DNA of 33,935 nucleotides, taken from assembly GCA_023957125.1 (NCBI GenBank), contig JAMLHL010000038.1, positions 1 to 33,935 of the forward strand, in the 5' to 3' direction. The notes under the pieces are model-generated. The model saw only the letters and a program-made list of their open reading frames with translations. It was not told where the DNA came from and ran no database searches. Of the stretch, positions 31,807 through 33,935 are shown one piece after another (the first letter of the stretch is position 1; every line of letters starts with the position of its first letter). The translations under genes and the position numbers were made by a program. The stretch is from Chitinophagaceae bacterium. GTDB taxonomy: Bacteria; Bacteroidota; Bacteroidia; Chitinophagales; Chitinophagaceae.

Positions 31807-33935
31807 ATGAAAAAAAGAAGATTGATTTCTTCCTCAAGAAGACTATTTCCACTTCTGATTTTGAGTGTCGTTACAGGCATTATGGTACAGGCGCAGCAGG
31901 AGCTTGCAATAACGGGTACCGTTCGTGATGCCCAATCCGGCAACGCGCTATCAGGTGTTACGGTGACGGGAGCAGGCAGCGCTGTGGTTACCAACGAATC
32001 CGGGGTGTTTTCCATCGGGCTCAAATTGCCCGCTAAATTGGTATTCAGTTCGGTAGGTTACACCTCTCTCACGGTAAATGTTACCAATGCTCAACCTTTG
32101 AATATTGAATTGTTACAGGAGTCTCAAAGTCTCGGTGAGGTAGTGGTGGTTGGGTATGGAACACAGAAAAAGACCTCTCTAACCGCCGCGGTATCTACAA
32201 TGAAAGGGAAGGAGTTGACTTCGCTGCCAACAACCAACCTTAGTAACAATCTGGGTGGTCGTATGTCGGGTGTTATTGTTAAGCAACCTGCAGGCGAGCC
32301 GGGTAACGACGGTTCTAATATTTTTATCAGGGGGATTTCCACTACAGGCGCTAACCAGCCATTGCTGATTGTGGACGGAGTGCCGAGAGATTTTCAAAAA
32401 CTGGATCCGAATACTATTGAGTCCTTTACGGTCTTAAAGGATGCGGCTGCGGTTGCACCATATGGGGTCGCCGGCGCCAACGGTGTAATTCTTGTTGCCA
32501 CAAAAAGGGGAAAGACCGGGAAGCCCATGCTGAACTATAATGGCTATGTAGGTTTCCAGAATCCGACAGTGTTACCTGACCTGGTAAACGGATATGAATA
32601 TGCTGTATTGAAAAACCTGGCTGCTGAAAACGAAGGCTTGCCAAAGCCTTATACCGATGAAGAAATTCAGAAATTCAAAGACGGCTCTGATCCCGATGCC
32701 TATCCGAATTATAGGCCTTTTGATGGATTGATCAGTAAAAATGCATTGCTTCACAGTCACAGCATTGACGTGTCAGGTGGTTCGGACAGGTTCCGGTATT
32801 ATGCGGGTCTGGGATACCAGTTCCAGGAAGGGATGTGGAAAACCACCGATGCAAACAGGTATAACCTCGCCCTTAACCTCGATGCGGATATTACTCGAAC
32901 AACGACGGTTTCATTTAATGTTAACGGCAATGTCGAGGAGTTTAAGGCGCCACCTTCGGATATCCCATTTGAATATGGAACTTTAAGAATTTTCGAATTA
33001 ATAAAGTATGCTCATCCCGGCTTTGGCGGACCTCATGTTTTCAGCAACGGTATGTATGGTACAATTGCAGCTTCAGAGATATTTGGCGGTGGTTATGATA
33101 AAACCAATACGACTAATATTTTTACGCAGCTGAGCATAAAACAAAAAATCTCTTTAATATCTGGATTAAGTATAAAGGGAACAGTTGCTTACGACCCTAA
33201 TATTACCAGAAGAAAAACATGGGTCCCGCCCATCCATGTAGCAACACTAGATAGGTCTCAAACCCCTTATGTGATAAATGATGGCATTTTTGGAGCTACT
33301 AAAGCCGTTCTGTATCAAGGCGATCGGCAGAAAAAACAATTGACTTTCCAAGGTGAGCTCAATTACGAGAAAAAAATAGGTGTCCATAATATAAATGCCA
33401 TTGCAGTTTTTGAAGCGCGTGCTAATAGTAGTGACAGCATCGGAGTATCTCGCAGAAATTACAGCTTACTTATTGACGAAATAAATATGGGTAGCTCAAG
33501 CAATGCAGACATGACTACTTTTGGTATTTCAAGTAATGCCCGACAAGTAGGATTGGTGTACAGGGTGGCATATGATTATAAAGGAAAATACCTGCTTGAA
33601 ACCAGCGGGCGTTATGATGGTCATTACTATTTTGCGCCGGACAGGCGTTGGGGCTTTTTTCCCTCTGCATCTATAGGGTGGCGTATTTCCGAAGAAAAAT
33701 TTATAAAGGATAATCTTACCTGGCTGAATAATCTGAAGCTGAGGGCTTCCTATGGAGAAGTGGGAGCATTGGCAGGAAGTCCTTTCCAGTATTTAAGTAC
33801 TTATAATGTTTCGGGGCCCGGTTATGCAATAGGAGGGAACGGTGTGCAGATCGTTACGGAAAGAGCTGAACCTAATCCTTTTATTACCTGGGAGAGAGCT
33901 AAAAAGACTGATATAGGAGTAGAGTTATCATTATG
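31807..33935 (+). CDS. SusC-type TonB-dependent receptor, N-terminal part (3' end outside window)
   Basis: About 709 codons open to the right edge from the ATG at 31807. Signal peptide (LFPLLILSVVTGIMVQAQ), then a carboxypeptidase-like regulatory domain (ITGTVRDAQSGNALSGVTV, LVFSSVGYTSLTVNV), then the plug domain: LGEVVVVGYGTQKKTSLTAA, NLGGRMSGVIVKQPAGEPG, IFIRGISTTG, LIVDGVPRDFQKLDPNTIES and AAAVAPYGVAGANGVILVAT, followed by barrel strands. These are the standard SusC landmarks, complete at the N terminus. The SusD partner would follow beyond the window. No frame break seen. Confidence 0.95.
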   Translation, partial: MKKRRLISSSRRLFPLLILSVVTGIMVQAQQELAITGTVRDAQSGNALSGVTVTGAGSAVVTNESGVFSIGLKLPAKLVFSSVGYTSLTVNVTNAQPLNIELLQESQSLGEVVVVGYGTQKKTSLTAAVSTMKGKELTSLPTTNLSNNLGGRMSGVIVKQPAGEPGNDGSNIFIRGISTTGANQPLLIVDGVPRDFQKLDPNTIESFTVLKDAAAVAPYGVAGANGVILVATKRGKTGKPMLNYNGYVGFQNPTVLPDLVNGYEYAVLKNLAAENEGLPKPYTDEEIQKFKDGSDPDAYPNYRPFDGLISKNALLHSHSIDVSGGSDRFRYYAGLGYQFQEGMWKTTDANRYNLALNLDADITRTTTVSFNVNGNVEEFKAPPSDIPFEYGTLRIFELIKYAHPGFGGPHVFSNGMYGTIAASEIFGGGYDKTNTTNIFTQLSIKQKISLISGLSIKGTVAYDPNITRRKTWVPPIHVATLDRSQTPYVINDGIFGATKAVLYQGDRQKKQLTFQGELNYEKKIGVHNINAIAVFEARANSSDSIGVSRRNYSLLIDEINMGSSSNADMTTFGISSNARQVGLVYRVAYDYKGKYLLETSGRYDGHYYFAPDRRWGFFPSASIGWRISEEKFIKDNLTWLNNLKLRASYGEVGALAGSPFQYLSTYNVSGPGYAIGGNGVQIVTERAEPNPFITWERAKKTDIGVELSL

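Overview
The window looks like part of a glycan-utilisation region (polysaccharide utilisation locus, PUL) of a Bacteroidota chromosome. The evidence is a SusC/SusD pair at the left edge, a second SusC-type receptor running off the right edge, lipoprotein and Tat-like export signals, TAnnTTTG-type promoter boxes, an AraC regulator, and many secreted carbohydrate-active proteins. Gene style suggests a Chitinophagales/Sphingobacteriales relative, but that is inference: no rRNA or housekeeping marker is present. I saw no tRNA, rRNA or CRISPR.

Layout. 1-3609: 3' part of a SusC transporter and its SusD lipoprotein, closed by a hairpin terminator. 3697-16722: a long run of + strand secreted or membrane proteins: a helical-barrel protein of unknown family, a doubly frameshifted esterase, a phosphodiesterase/CHB_HEX/PA14 protein, two TIM-barrel glycosidase-like proteins, a multi-pass DUF5009-type acyltransferase, a GH28 pectinase-like protein, and an alpha/beta-hydrolase fused to an SGNH domain that lacks its catalytic Ser and His. 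16766-18160: a decayed IS4-like element with 15-bp inverted ends, which abuts a sulfatase missing its 5' end. 19641-29441: two paralogous PD-(D/E)XK (Rpn/PDDEXK_2) nuclease genes in direct orientation, bracketing a cassette with one internally deleted sulfatase, one full-length sulfatase, a sialidase-like propeller protein and two FAD-dependent oxidoreductases. 29442-30582: remnants, including a DUF3307 tail joined to a Gfo/Idh/MocA tail. 30583-31482: an AraC regulator divergent from the second SusC gene (31807 to the edge).

How the genes may work together (inference): SusC/SusD import oligosaccharides across the outer membrane. GH28, the TIM-barrel and helical-barrel proteins would cleave the backbone and side chains, the esterases and sulfatases would remove ester and sulfate groups, and the FAD enzymes may oxidise sugars or derivatives. 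This points to a substituted (acylated, sulfated), uronic-acid-containing polysaccharide; the exact substrate cannot be read from the sequence.

The most striking feature is patchy decay. Small diverged copies of window genes sit in intergenic gaps (an esterase piece at 3697, an acyltransferase piece at 8436), three sulfatase genes each depart from the norm in a different way, a 35-bp leader module is repeated upstream of two genes, and two Rpn genes with differing numbers of 21-bp heptad repeats form potential recombination arms. This suggests repeated rearrangement, in which the IS element and the Rpn genes may have taken part.
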